In this document: one piece after another, positions 18,211-26,725 of the stretch
How the letters are laid out: each line of letters starts with the position of its first letter
Position numbering within the stretch: the first letter of the stretch is position 1
NCBI GenBank assembly: GCA_930633525.1
Contig: CAKNFP010000002.1
Location: 1,116,001 to 1,180,000, forward strand
DNA: 64,000 nt
Direction of reading: 5' to 3'
Origin: Hyphomicrobiales bacterium
Lineage (GTDB): Bacteria; Pseudomonadota; Alphaproteobacteria; Rhizobiales; Beijerinckiaceae
Position numbers and translations under genes: made by a program
Notes under the pieces: generated by a model
What the model was told of the DNA's origin: nothing
Seen by the model: the letters and a program-made list of their open reading frames with translations, nothing else
Databases searched by the model: none

Positions 18211-19833
18211 TCACTTCACCAGCGCAATTTCGCTCGGCCGCCAGGTCTTGTCGAAGAACGACGGCAACGGGCTGTAGAGGCGCAGAATTGTGAACCAGCC
18301 CTTCCCGGGGACGGTCTGGATCCAGTTGCCGCGTGCCACGCCGTTCGGCTGGGTGGGGCCGAAATAGATCGTGGTCGTACCATCGGCGGCGGCCTCGGCG
18401 GCCGGAGAGGGATAGCTCTGGCTGCCGGCGCGCGGATATTTCTGCGGCGTCTGCAGCATGGAGCGCGTCTGGTTGTCATAGAGTGTGAAGGACCAGAACG
18501 CCTCGGCGGGAATGTCCTTGGGCAGCGTCACCTTGTAGGTCTTGGCGCCGTCGAAGGGGCCCCCATCAGGATCGAGGAAGCTCATGAGGTACTGCGAGCC
18601 CACACCCGGGATGCGCATGATCATGCCGGGGGAGTCGAGCGTGTAGCCGTAGTAGAAGGCGATGCGGGAATCGAGCGTGCGCGCGCCGGTCGGCGCCAGC
18701 GGCTCGAACATGCCGTTCTTGAAGATAGGCGGCGGCGTCTCGAAAAACGCGCCGCCGTCCCAGAGCATGCTGCCCCACTGCGAATCCTTGTAGTAGGCCC
18801 AGTCCGGGTGCTGCATCGCATAGCGCCAGTTGAGGGCCCGGCCGCTCGCCTGGCCAACTAGGGCTGCGTCCGACAGGATCTTCTTCATCCGCTCGTCAGG
18901 GGCGAATGTCTTGCCATGCACGATCCCGATGGCTGCGAGCTGGCCAGCCAGCTCGACGTCATAGCTGGTGGCGGGCTCGTTCTGGACGTTCTCGTTGATC
19001 ATCTCGAAGAAACCGTAGCCGCTCGGCGGAATCGTGTTGAACGACCGCCCGCTGGCTTCGATGAACTTCATCTCGGGGATCTTCGGCTCGCCTGCGATGC
19101 GCACAGTGCCCTCGAGGGCTTGCGCGATGCTCGTTCCGAAGGAGCCCGGCTGGTAGGGATAGATCTTCAGGTTTTTCTTGACGTTCTCGACGGCCGGCTT
19201 GGGGTCGTTATCGACGAGATACGCGCGCGCGGCGTAAAGGGCGAGGTTCGTCTTTGAATGCGCAACGAAGTAGCCGCCCTCAGGCAGCGGGCCCTCATAG
19301 CCCGGCCCGACGATCAAATACTTGCCACCGAGCCCGCGGTCAGGACCTGGCCCGCCGATGTCGATGATCCAGGAGAACCACATGTCGTTGATCGTGCCGA
19401 CGGCGTCCGTCGGCTGCTCGACCACCACCGGGCCTTTGCTCAGATCGAGAGCGGTGAGGTAGTAGACCGTGTCGGCATTCGCCGTAAGGAACAGCGAGTT
19501 GGAATCCATAAGATCGGAAAAGATGGCGACATCGCCGGGCTTGACGCCAATGCTCTCGAAGCCCTTGACGAGCGCCAAGGCCGAGGCACCGCGGAAGCTG
19601 TTGTTGTAGACGTTGAGCGCCCGGGTGAAATCAAGCGTGTCGTAAACTTTGCTGGCGGTTTCGGCGGTCGGCGCGCCGTCCTTGAACTCCAGCGTGCCGA
19701 TGCGCGTCTGCGCCGTGTCGGGCGCGCCAAGAGACCGAACGGTCTCTTGGGACACCTGCGCCATCGCAGCGCCGCAGGGCAGCGCGAAGGCAGCGACGAG
19801 AGTAGCGCAGGCCAATCTCAGGTAGCTTTTCAT
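18211..19833 (-). CDS. Secreted DUF1254/DUF1214 protein
   Basis: 540 residues. A signal peptide (MKSYLRLACATLVAAFALPC, cleaved near AMA-Q) is followed by a DUF1254 domain (about 60-190, with ANADTVYYLTALDLSKGPVV and FSWIIDIGGPGPDRG) and a C-terminal DUF1214 domain (about 400-530, with FWSFTLYDNQTRSML and NWIQTVPGKGWFTILRLY). These domains occur together in exported proteins of unknown function. ATG 19833 is chosen because it opens the signal peptide. It is a single gene, divergent from the LysE-type exporter. Confidence 0.85.
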   Translation of the reverse strand: MKSYLRLACATLVAAFALPCGAAMAQVSQETVRSLGAPDTAQTRIGTLEFKDGAPTAETASKVYDTLDFTRALNVYNNSFRGASALALVKGFESIGVKPGDVAIFSDLMDSNSLFLTANADTVYYLTALDLSKGPVVVEQPTDAVGTINDMWFSWIIDIGGPGPDRGLGGKYLIVGPGYEGPLPEGGYFVAHSKTNLALYAARAYLVDNDPKPAVENVKKNLKIYPYQPGSFGTSIAQALEGTVRIAGEPKIPEMKFIEASGRSFNTIPPSGYGFFEMINENVQNEPATSYDVELAGQLAAIGIVHGKTFAPDERMKKILSDAALVGQASGRALNWRYAMQHPDWAYYKDSQWGSMLWDGGAFFETPPPIFKNGMFEPLAPTGARTLDSRIAFYYGYTLDSPGMIMRIPGVGSQYLMSFLDPDGGPFDGAKTYKVTLPKDIPAEAFWSFTLYDNQTRSMLQTPQKYPRAGSQSYPSPAAEAAADGTTTIYFGPTQPNGVARGNWIQTVPGKGWFTILRLYSPLPSFFDKTWRPSEIALVK

Positions 19834-20429
19834 GGTCTTTCCATCATTTATCGCAATTCGGAATGCGCGGTGGCTTACCCGGCACCACGCATCGGCACGG
19901 TCGCGATTATTGCTGCGCCATTGTGACGACCGGCAGATGTCAGGCCTCCAGTTTGCGCGAGACACTTACTATTATGACATTAAACCTTTATTGAGCCTCG
20001 CAACCACTCATTTTGCGCCATCATCCCAGCATACCCGGAGCGCCCGGCGCCTCGATGAATGACCGCTATCCACCCTCTCGCGACCTTCCGAACGTCTGCA
20101 AACGGACAGTGCCGCACCGCTCTTCCCCGATCCGCGAGGACGGTCTCGGGCGGGGTACCAAGCGTCCGAATCAATCCGCTAGCGCGACGAGGTAGGTTCG
20201 CAATATTTGCGAACCCTCTGCCCGCCTTTAAGGCGCGACAAAACTCCTCATGCAGCTCGATAAGATGCCCAACGGGCCCTTTTCCAGATGCATCCGGATT
20301 CACGGCCGTCAAAGCATTGCAAGCGATAGCATCTGCACCCCGGCCAGGCTGGAAAACCATGAGACGATTCACTACTAAAGGCAACCGAGCGTCCGCGCCA
20401 CTCATCGCCCTAGGAAAGCCGTTTCCGAC
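19834..20429. other. Long divergent intergenic region with one strong palindrome
   Basis: About 600 bp between the divergent DUF1254 and LysE-type genes. Open frames run on both strands but neither carries a motif I recognise. The only clear element is the palindrome listed separately. Confidence 0.45.
20195..20215. promoter_or_regulatory. Perfect 21-bp operator-like palindrome
   Basis: GGTTCGCAA and TTGCGAACC are perfect 9-bp arms separated by TAT. It stands 214 bp upstream of the exporter start, in a region without a supported gene. The binding protein is unknown, and no regulator gene adjoins it. Confidence 0.55.
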
Positions 20430-21080
20430 ATGCCCGACTTCACACAGTTCGCGCTGTACTTCGCCGCGGCGCTCCTGCTTGCCATAACGCCCGGTCCAAG
20501 CATCTTCTACGTCGCGGCGCGTACCCTCGCCGGGGGGCGTGCGGAAGGTATCGCCTCTAGTTTCGGCACCGGGCTGGGCGGCATGGTGCACGTTTTCGCA
20601 GGGAGCTTGGGCGTGTCTGCCCTTGTACTCGCAAGCGCAGAGCTGTTCGCCGCCTTGAAGCTGGTCGGAGCAGCCTATCTTGTGTGGCTCGGCGTGCGCA
20701 CGATCCTGGCGACCCGCCGTGAAGCCGTTACAATGCTGGCTGGAGGGATCGCTACGCCACCGATTGGATCGCGACGCGCATTTCGCGAAGGAGTGTTCGT
20801 CGAAGCATTGAACCCGAAAACAGCGGCCTTTTTCCTCGCCCTCATTCCGCAGTTCGTCGATCCAGGCGTAGGTTATGTCGCACTGCAATTCATGGTGCTG
20901 GGCTTTGTGTCGGTTGCGCTCAACACTCTCGCAGATGCCATTGTGGCCTTGGGGGCGAGCCGTATCCGAGATGGTGCTGCGGCCCGGCCCGGGATTATCC
21001 GCCAGCTTAGAGCCGTATCTGGTGGCGCCATGATCGCCCTTGGCGTAGGCCTCGCTCTGGCAAAGCGTCCCACTGCTTGA
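20430..21080 (+). CDS. LysE/RhtB-family amino acid exporter
   Basis: 216 residues, six predicted membrane segments, normal length. The N-terminal LLLAITPGPSIFYVAARTL holds the family's TPGP motif, followed by GLGGMVHVFAGSLGVSALVL and GAAYLVWLGVRTIL. Members export amino acids or their derivatives (homoserine, threonine, leucine). The substrate is not identifiable. No operon partner is seen. Confidence 0.88.
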   Translation: MPDFTQFALYFAAALLLAITPGPSIFYVAARTLAGGRAEGIASSFGTGLGGMVHVFAGSLGVSALVLASAELFAALKLVGAAYLVWLGVRTILATRREAVTMLAGGIATPPIGSRRAFREGVFVEALNPKTAAFFLALIPQFVDPGVGYVALQFMVLGFVSVALNTLADAIVALGASRIRDGAAARPGIIRQLRAVSGGAMIALGVGLALAKRPTA

Positions 21081-21091
21081 TCAGCTGAAGC

Positions 21092-21255
21092 CTACTTCAT
21101 CCGGAAGCCGTTCTCATCTACCCTTGAGGCTGCCTCGACGGCCGCCGTGGTCTCATCCGCGCCGCAGCGCGACACCCTCGCCAGCTCTTCGCTGGTCGCC
21201 GGGTTGCCCAGCACATAAGCCGGCCTCCAATCCAGGAGCCGTCGACATGGCACTG
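21092..21255 (-). pseudogene. N-terminal remnant of an aldehyde dehydrogenase
   Basis: Minus-strand reading gives VDGSWIG in one frame and NPATSEELARVSRCGADETT followed by AAVEAASR in the next, the standard opening of NAD-dependent aldehyde dehydrogenases (DGxWxG, NPATGEEL). A frameshift separates the two halves, and the frame stops shortly after, so the catalytic domain is gone. Only about 55 residues remain. Confidence 0.6.
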
Positions 21256-21376
21256 TGTGCGAAGAAGAGCAGGATCGGCATTTTCTGGCTTCTCACTGAT
21301 ATCCGCCAGACGCTGGAGTGGCCCGCACGGATAGATCTTGGATCGATCAGCTTTCGCGGATGACACGTCAGGAAAA

Positions 21377-21829
21377 TTAGAGCCGATCAGGTTTCTTTGA
21401 AATATTCTCCAGCGCCAAGCGGAGCTTTTCAGAAATTTCAACAGGCCTTCGCGTAAGACGATCGACATAGACATGCGTAAAATGCCCTTGCGCGCAAGCA
21501 ATTTTCGAATCTACTTTAAAAACCCCAACAGAATACCTCACCGAACTAACGCCAATTCTATTCACCGACAAACCAACTTCTACATTATCTGGAAAAGAAA
21601 TACTTTCAAAATACGTGCAACCCGTTTCCACAACAACGCCGATTGTAGAACTCGTATTAATATCAAGATGATTTCTTTCAATTAGCCATCGATTTATAGC
21701 TGTGTCAAAAAAAGAATAATAGGTGACATTATTGATATGGCCGTAGACATCATTGTCGGCCCACCGCGTCAATATCGGGATAAATATGAGAAACTCACCA
21801 CGAGCAAGAGGCGCTTGACGTCGACTCAT
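21377..21829 (-). CDS. Acyl-CoA thioesterase, hotdog fold (4HBT/YbgC-like)
   Basis: 150 residues, typical length. TRWADNDVYGHINNVTYYSF contains the family's catalytic Asp (D-x-x-G-H-x-N-N). The protein would hydrolyse an acyl-CoA in the cytosol. Start ATG 21829 follows GGAGAG; an upstream ATG adds 12 residues. Base composition is clearly more AT-rich than the neighbours, with codons such as ATA, AAT and TTA common, which suggests recent acquisition. It lies divergent from the Liv transport operon. Confidence 0.83.
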   Translation of the reverse strand: MSRRQAPLARGEFLIFIPILTRWADNDVYGHINNVTYYSFFDTAINRWLIERNHLDINTSSTIGVVVETGCTYFESISFPDNVEVGLSVNRIGVSSVRYSVGVFKVDSKIACAQGHFTHVYVDRLTRRPVEISEKLRLALENISKKPDRL

Positions 21830-22053
21830 AATAACTCTCCGAATTATTGCTAATATATACGCCATATCATTCGAAATTTCGGGTATTCACTCCTATTTAC
21901 ACCTATTACATCTTCTCAACGAAGCCAAAACGTACAAATCACATTGAATTACAGTTCACCTCCTCGTTTCGACCGTTCGCAGAGAGGCATTACGAGCAGC
22001 CAAATTCCTTGCAGGGAGCCTCTAGCCAAGGAGTGAACATCAAGATATGAGAG

Positions 22054-22067
22054 TGACCGAGCGTTCA
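22054..22067. promoter_or_regulatory. Probable TetR operator upstream of the Liv operon
   Basis: TGACCGAGCGTTCA: arms TGACCG/CGTTCA match at five of six positions. It resembles operators of TetR repressors of fatty acid and acyl-CoA catabolism. A related site precedes the TetR gene at the far end of the cluster. Confidence 0.6.
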
Positions 22068-22103
22068 CGCTCCACGTAAACCAAATGGGTGAGGAAATCC
22101 ACC

Positions 22104-23231
22104 ATGGTAGGCAAACTAATTTGCTGCCTTTCAATCTCGGCGGTTCTCGTTGCGACGCCTGCAGTTGCCGAGACCGTCAAAATCGGCGTCATAATGGGTT
22201 TGAGCGGCCCGCCGACGATCGTCGACTTCGGTGAGTCCTGGATGCAGGGTGTCGAGACCGCAGTCAGGGAATACAAAGAGTCCGGCGGCAAACACCAGAT
22301 CGAGCTCATCACCTATAACGACGAGGCCAAGCCGGAGCGTGCCGTCGCGCTCGCCCAGCGCCTGATTTCGAACGACAAGGTCTCGATCGCGCTCGGCACC
22401 GTCAACAGCGGCAACGCCGCAGCCTTCGCTCCGCTCTTCCAGGAGGCCAAGATTCCTGTCTTGGTCGGCCCCGCAATCGCGACGAACATCGTCGAGCAGT
22501 TCAAGCACGAGAAGCCGAGCTACGTCTTTCGCTGCTCGCTGGTCGAGAAGTTCCAAGTCGAAAAGCTTCTCGACTGGACGACCACTAACTTCAAGAAAGT
22601 CGGCCTCCTGCACGCAACGTCAGGCTACGGTATCTTTGCTGCGGGCGAGGTGCGCAACGGCCTCAAGGCGCGCGGATATGACCTCGTTGCCGTTGAAGCC
22701 GTCGCTCCGAACGTTACAGACTACAGTCCGCAGCTGCTCAAGCTGCGCGAAGCGGGGGCCGAGATCGTCCTGAACTTCACAGACACCTATGAGCTATTCT
22801 ACAGGGCGGCCACCAAGATAAACTGGAAGCCTGCAACTGCCGGCAATTGGGGGCTGGCCTCCCAGATGCTATTCAAGGTGGTGGGCGAGAAGGCGATCGA
22901 AGGCACTTCGATGGTGGTGCCGGTCGATACCCGCGCCGAGCGTGTCACCGCCTTCAACGACAAGCTGCAGAAGCACTACGGCAGCAAGTTCCGCTGGCCG
23001 CCCGTCGCCGTGCTGGGCTACGACTCGGCCCGGCTCGCCCTGGCGGCGATCGACAAAGCCGGCGTCAAGCCCGCCGACATCCGCGACGCACTTGAGAAAA
23101 TCGACGATTTCCAGGCGATCTCGGGCGCTCCGAAGCAACCCTTCACCGCCGAGAACCATGAGTGCCTTTCGCCCGAGACCATCTTCCTGGGTCAATGGAA
23201 GAACGGCTCGGTCGTGACGATTTCGAACTGA
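22104..23231 (+). CDS. Branched-chain amino acid-type ABC substrate-binding protein (LivK-like)
   Basis: 375 residues. Signal peptide (MVGKLICCLSISAVLVATPA, cleavage near VAE), then VKIGVIMGLSGPPTIVDFGE and NDEAKPERAVALAQRLI, typical of type I periplasmic binding proteins. Such proteins also carry aromatic acids, amides and short acids, so the ligand here is likely the carbon source of the CoA pathway below. ATG 22104 opens the signal peptide and has GAGGAAA upstream; an in-frame GTG lies 15 bases earlier. Confidence 0.88.
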   Translation: MVGKLICCLSISAVLVATPAVAETVKIGVIMGLSGPPTIVDFGESWMQGVETAVREYKESGGKHQIELITYNDEAKPERAVALAQRLISNDKVSIALGTVNSGNAAAFAPLFQEAKIPVLVGPAIATNIVEQFKHEKPSYVFRCSLVEKFQVEKLLDWTTTNFKKVGLLHATSGYGIFAAGEVRNGLKARGYDLVAVEAVAPNVTDYSPQLLKLREAGAEIVLNFTDTYELFYRAATKINWKPATAGNWGLASQMLFKVVGEKAIEGTSMVVPVDTRAERVTAFNDKLQKHYGSKFRWPPVAVLGYDSARLALAAIDKAGVKPADIRDALEKIDDFQAISGAPKQPFTAENHECLSPETIFLGQWKNGSVVTISN

Positions 23232-23257
23232 CGTAAGTCTCCGACAGCGAACCCCGC

Positions 23258-23279
23258 GCGCGGCCCACAGTGGCCGCGC
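23258..23279 (+). terminator. Hairpin after the LivK-like gene
   Basis: GCGCGGCC and GGCCGCGC form a perfect 8-bp stem with loop CACAGT. There is no U tract. It probably protects or attenuates the transcript so that the binding protein is made in excess over the permeases. Confidence 0.5.
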
Positions 23280-23323
23280 ACGCAGAGGACGCGCGCCTCC
23301 GGGCCTATTCGACAGAGATCCTC

Positions 23324-24220
23324 ATGAGCACCAACTTCATCCAGGTGCTGCTCACCGGTCTAACCATGGGCAGCGTCTACACGCTGATGGGCCTCGGCCT
23401 GTTCATCACCTTCCTGACGAGTCGCGCGCTGAACTTTGGCCAGGGAGATTTATTGATGATTGCCGCCTTCATCGCCATGGCGCTCGGCACCGACGGCATG
23501 GGGCCGGCCCCCACCATCCTGCTCACCCTGGCGGTGATGGCCCTTCTCGGCGCTGCCATCGAGCGCGTCGCCATCCGGCCGCTGGAACGCAGCGAGAAAT
23601 CCGGCAACGCCAGCCTGTCCTGGGTTCTCACCACGATGGGCTGCGGCATGATCCTGCAGAACGTCGCGAGCCTGATCTGGGGCAAGTCCAGCCAATACTC
23701 GCCGTCTCTGTTCTCCGACCGCGGCGAGCAGACGCTGATGATCGGCGGCGTCGGCATCTTCCGGGAGGAACTGATCGTGATGGCGGTGAGCCTTACGGTC
23801 GTGATGCTGTTCTGCTGGATGCTCTACCGCACGCGCTGGGGCAAGGCGACGATCGTCGTCTCCTTCGACAAGACCACTGCGGCCCTGCTCGGTATCAATG
23901 TCCGCGCCATCATCGTGACAAGCTATGTGATCATGGCCCTGCTCGCAGGCATCGCCGGGATCCTGATCGGGCCGATCTCCAACGTCCAGCCGCATATGGG
24001 GCTGCTCTACGTGCTGAAGGGCTTTGCCGTGGTCTGCATCGGCGGGTTCTCGAACCCGTTCGGGCTGCTGGTCGCCGGCCTCGGCTTCGGTGCCATCGAG
24101 GCGACGAGCAACTACTTCGATTCCACCTTCGGCGACCTCTATCCGTTCATCATCGTTTTGGTCCTTCTCATGCTCAAGCCGTCCGGCTTGTTCGGGGAAG
24201 CCAAGGCCGACGTCCGCTAG
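23324..24220 (+). CDS. Branched-chain-type ABC permease, LivH-like
   Basis: 298 residues with about eight hydrophobic segments. LTGLTMGSVYTLMGLGLFIT and RALNFGQGDLLMIAAFIA are the family's N-terminal pattern; AALLGINVRAIIVTSYVIMA is the coupling loop region. It forms the channel with the LivM half of the next protein. ATG 23324 is preferred over the longer upstream frame, which adds 18 hydrophilic residues. Confidence 0.9.
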   Translation: MSTNFIQVLLTGLTMGSVYTLMGLGLFITFLTSRALNFGQGDLLMIAAFIAMALGTDGMGPAPTILLTLAVMALLGAAIERVAIRPLERSEKSGNASLSWVLTTMGCGMILQNVASLIWGKSSQYSPSLFSDRGEQTLMIGGVGIFREELIVMAVSLTVVMLFCWMLYRTRWGKATIVVSFDKTTAALLGINVRAIIVTSYVIMALLAGIAGILIGPISNVQPHMGLLYVLKGFAVVCIGGFSNPFGLLVAGLGFGAIEATSNYFDSTFGDLYPFIIVLVLLMLKPSGLFGEAKADVR

Positions 24221-24230
24221 GAGCCGCGCA

Positions 24231-26003
24231 GTGAAGCTCTACCGGTACATCGTTCTGGCGGCCGTCATCGCCGTCTTCCCGCTGCTGGCGCCGAACCCGT
24301 TCTTCGTCCAGCTCTCGCAGGACCTGCTCTGCTTCGCCATCGCCGCGATCGGCCTCAACCTGCTGATCGGCCTCTCGGGCCAGCTCTCGCTCGGCCATGC
24401 CGGCTTCTTCGCTATCGGCGCCTATACCTCGGCTGTGCTCGCGACGGCCTATGGCTACCCGCTCTGGCTCTCGGTGCCGATCGGCGTGGTCGCGGCGACG
24501 GTGATCGGCGCTGGCATGAGCCTCGTCGCGCTGCGCACCCGAACGCACTACCTCGCCATGGCGACGCTGGCCTTCGGCTTCATCATCGAGATCATCGTGC
24601 AGCGCTGGGTCGGCGTCACCGGCGGCGCGATGGGTATCACCGGCGTGCCCCGGCTCGGCTCTGGCGAACACGCCCAGATGCAGTTCGTCTGGATCGTCGG
24701 GGCGGCCTATGTCTGCGCGCAGGCGATCAACGACTACGTCATGGCGTCGCACTGGGGCCGCGGCCTGCATGCGGTCAAGGAAAGCGAGAGTTTCGGACTG
24801 ACCGTCGGCGTCAACGTGCCAGTCTGGCGGGCGATGACCTTCATCGTCTCGGCGACGCTGGCGGGACTTTCCGGCGCCTTCTTCGTGCACCAGTCCGGCT
24901 ATGTCGGCAGCGACGGCTTCGGCCTCGACCGCAGCATCGCCTTCCTGATCATGGTCGTGGTCGGCGGCCTGGGCATGCCCTATGCGGGCGTGCTCGGCGC
25001 GATGACCCTCGTCCTGCTCAACCAGCTGACCGCCGATCTCTACGAGGTCTCGCAGTTCATCTTCGGGGCGATCTTCCTTTTCACGATGCTCGTCGCCCCC
25101 GGCGGTGCATCGGCCCTGCTCGGCGCGGCTCTCTCGCCGTTCAAGCGCAAGAAACCGGCGTCGCCGACGCAAGGCGGAAGGGAGCTGCCCAGCGTCCAGA
25201 AGGCTCCGGAGGTCGGGGAGGGCAAGCCCCTTCTCCAGCTCGTCGGGCTGAGCAAGTCCTATGCCGGCGTGAAGGCCGTGGACGACGTCTCCTTCAGCGT
25301 GATGCCGCATTCGGTGCACGCCATCATCGGGCCGAACGGAGCGGGTAAGAGCACGCTGATCAATACGGTGAGCGGCCTCTACCTGCCGACTTCGGGGGAG
25401 GTCGCCTTCCTGGGACGGGACGTCACGCGGATGCCGCCGCATCTGCGGGCGCGTCTCGGCCTCGCCCGCACCTTCCAGAACCTGCAGCTGATCGGCACGC
25501 TGACCGCTGTCGAGAACGTCATGCTCGGCCTGGGCTTACGAACCGGATTCATCGCCGGCTTGATGGATTGGCTGAGTGCGGACCGCATCGAGAGCGCCCA
25601 GCGCGAGCGTGCGGTCGCTCTGATGAGCTTCTTCGGCATCGCCCATCTCGCCGACAAGCTGCCGGGCGACTTGCCCTATGGCCACCGAAAGCTCCTCGAG
25701 ATGGCGCGTGCGCTCGCCCAGAACCCCAGCCTGATGCTGCTGGACGAGCCCATCGCCGGTCTGAACGAGGAAGAGGCCGAGGCCGTCGCCAGGATCATCC
25801 TGAAGCTCAAGGCGCTCGGCATGGCGATCCTGATCGTCGAGCACAACATGCCGTTCGTCATGTCGATCAGCGACACGGTCACGGTCATCGACTACGGCCG
25901 CAAGATCGCGGAAGGGCCGCCGGCCGAGATCCAGAAGAACCCTGCCGTCATCCAGGCCTATCTCGGAGCCGCAGCGACCCCCAAGGAGTATAGCCATGCT
26001 TGA
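24231..26003 (+). CDS. Fused LivM permease-LivG ATPase
   Basis: 590 residues. Residues 1 to about 310 are a LivM permease (CFAIAAIGLNLLIGLSGQLS, GHAGFFAIGAYTSAVL). After a charged linker comes a LivG ATPase from about 335: Walker A GPNGAGKSTLINT, Walker B LMLLDEPIAGLNEEEAE, and the extended C-terminal end of the LivG group. The signature region reads LPYGHRKLLEMARAL, as usual for LivG. GTG 24231 follows TAGGAG. Fusing channel and motor fixes their 1:1 ratio; LivF remains separate. Confidence 0.9.
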   Translation: MKLYRYIVLAAVIAVFPLLAPNPFFVQLSQDLLCFAIAAIGLNLLIGLSGQLSLGHAGFFAIGAYTSAVLATAYGYPLWLSVPIGVVAATVIGAGMSLVALRTRTHYLAMATLAFGFIIEIIVQRWVGVTGGAMGITGVPRLGSGEHAQMQFVWIVGAAYVCAQAINDYVMASHWGRGLHAVKESESFGLTVGVNVPVWRAMTFIVSATLAGLSGAFFVHQSGYVGSDGFGLDRSIAFLIMVVVGGLGMPYAGVLGAMTLVLLNQLTADLYEVSQFIFGAIFLFTMLVAPGGASALLGAALSPFKRKKPASPTQGGRELPSVQKAPEVGEGKPLLQLVGLSKSYAGVKAVDDVSFSVMPHSVHAIIGPNGAGKSTLINTVSGLYLPTSGEVAFLGRDVTRMPPHLRARLGLARTFQNLQLIGTLTAVENVMLGLGLRTGFIAGLMDWLSADRIESAQRERAVALMSFFGIAHLADKLPGDLPYGHRKLLEMARALAQNPSLMLLDEPIAGLNEEEAEAVARIILKLKALGMAILIVEHNMPFVMSISDTVTVIDYGRKIAEGPPAEIQKNPAVIQAYLGAAATPKEYSHA

Positions 26004-26703
26004 GGTCAAGGACCTGAAGGTCTCCTATGGCAACATCCCGGTGCTGCATGACGTCTCGCTCAATGTGAAGCCGGGCATGCTGGCGGCGCTGGTGGGCTCC
26101 AACGGGGCGGGCAAGACGACGCTGCTGCGGGCGGTTTCGGGCATCATCAAACCTGCCGCAGGCGATGTCGTCTTCGACGGCGCGACGACGGTCGGCAGGA
26201 AGCCGCGGGAGACCGCCCGCAGGGGACTCGTGCACGTGCCCCAGGGCCGGCAGATCGTTCCCGGGCTTACCGTCGAGCAGAATCTCTGCGTCGGGGCCAT
26301 GCAGCTGCCAGGGCTCGACCGCGCCGAGATGAAGCGCGGGCTGGAACGCGAGTTCGAGCGTTTCCCGATCCTGCATACACGGCGGCACCTGCTCGGTACT
26401 TCGCTGTCGGGCGGCGAGCAGCAGATGCTCGCAGTCTCCCGGGCCCTGATGATGAAGCCGCGCGCGTTGATGCTCGACGAACCCTCACTCGGCCTCGCCC
26501 CCAAGATCGTCGCGACGATCCTGCAGGAGCTCTCGCGCCTCGCCGACAGCGGGGTCGCGGTCCTGCTCGTGGAACAGGCGGCGCTCGCGGCTCTGGAAAT
26601 CGCCCATTACGGCTACGTCATCAAGGGCGGCCGCATCGTCATGCAGGACGAGGGCAAGAAGCTCAGCGGCAACAAGGCCCTGATCCAGAGCTACCTCGGT
26701 TAA
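25996..26703 (+). CDS. Branched-chain-type ABC ATPase, LivF-like
   Basis: 235 residues. Walker A GSNGAGKTTLLRA, VPQGRQIVPGLTVEQNL Q-loop region, signature LSGGEQQMLAVSRALM and Walker B ALMLDEPSLGLAP are all present. It pairs with the LivG half of the preceding fusion. The start lies 8 bp inside the end of that gene, so translation is coupled. Confidence 0.91.
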   Translation: MLEVKDLKVSYGNIPVLHDVSLNVKPGMLAALVGSNGAGKTTLLRAVSGIIKPAAGDVVFDGATTVGRKPRETARRGLVHVPQGRQIVPGLTVEQNLCVGAMQLPGLDRAEMKRGLEREFERFPILHTRRHLLGTSLSGGEQQMLAVSRALMMKPRALMLDEPSLGLAPKIVATILQELSRLADSGVAVLLVEQAALAALEIAHYGYVIKGGRIVMQDEGKKLSGNKALIQSYLG

Positions 26704-26725
26704 AGAAGCCCTCCGGAGTCCCAAA

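Noticed and set aside
19980..20349. Minus-strand frame in the gap before the LysE-type gene
   Set aside because: Reads plausibly in places but has no family motif or ribosome site, runs through the strong palindrome, and overlaps an equally open plus frame.
24174..25442. Long minus-strand frame opposite LivM-LivG
   Set aside because: Composition is Arg/His/Asp-rich repeats of antisense codons; the plus strand is a clear permease-ATPase.
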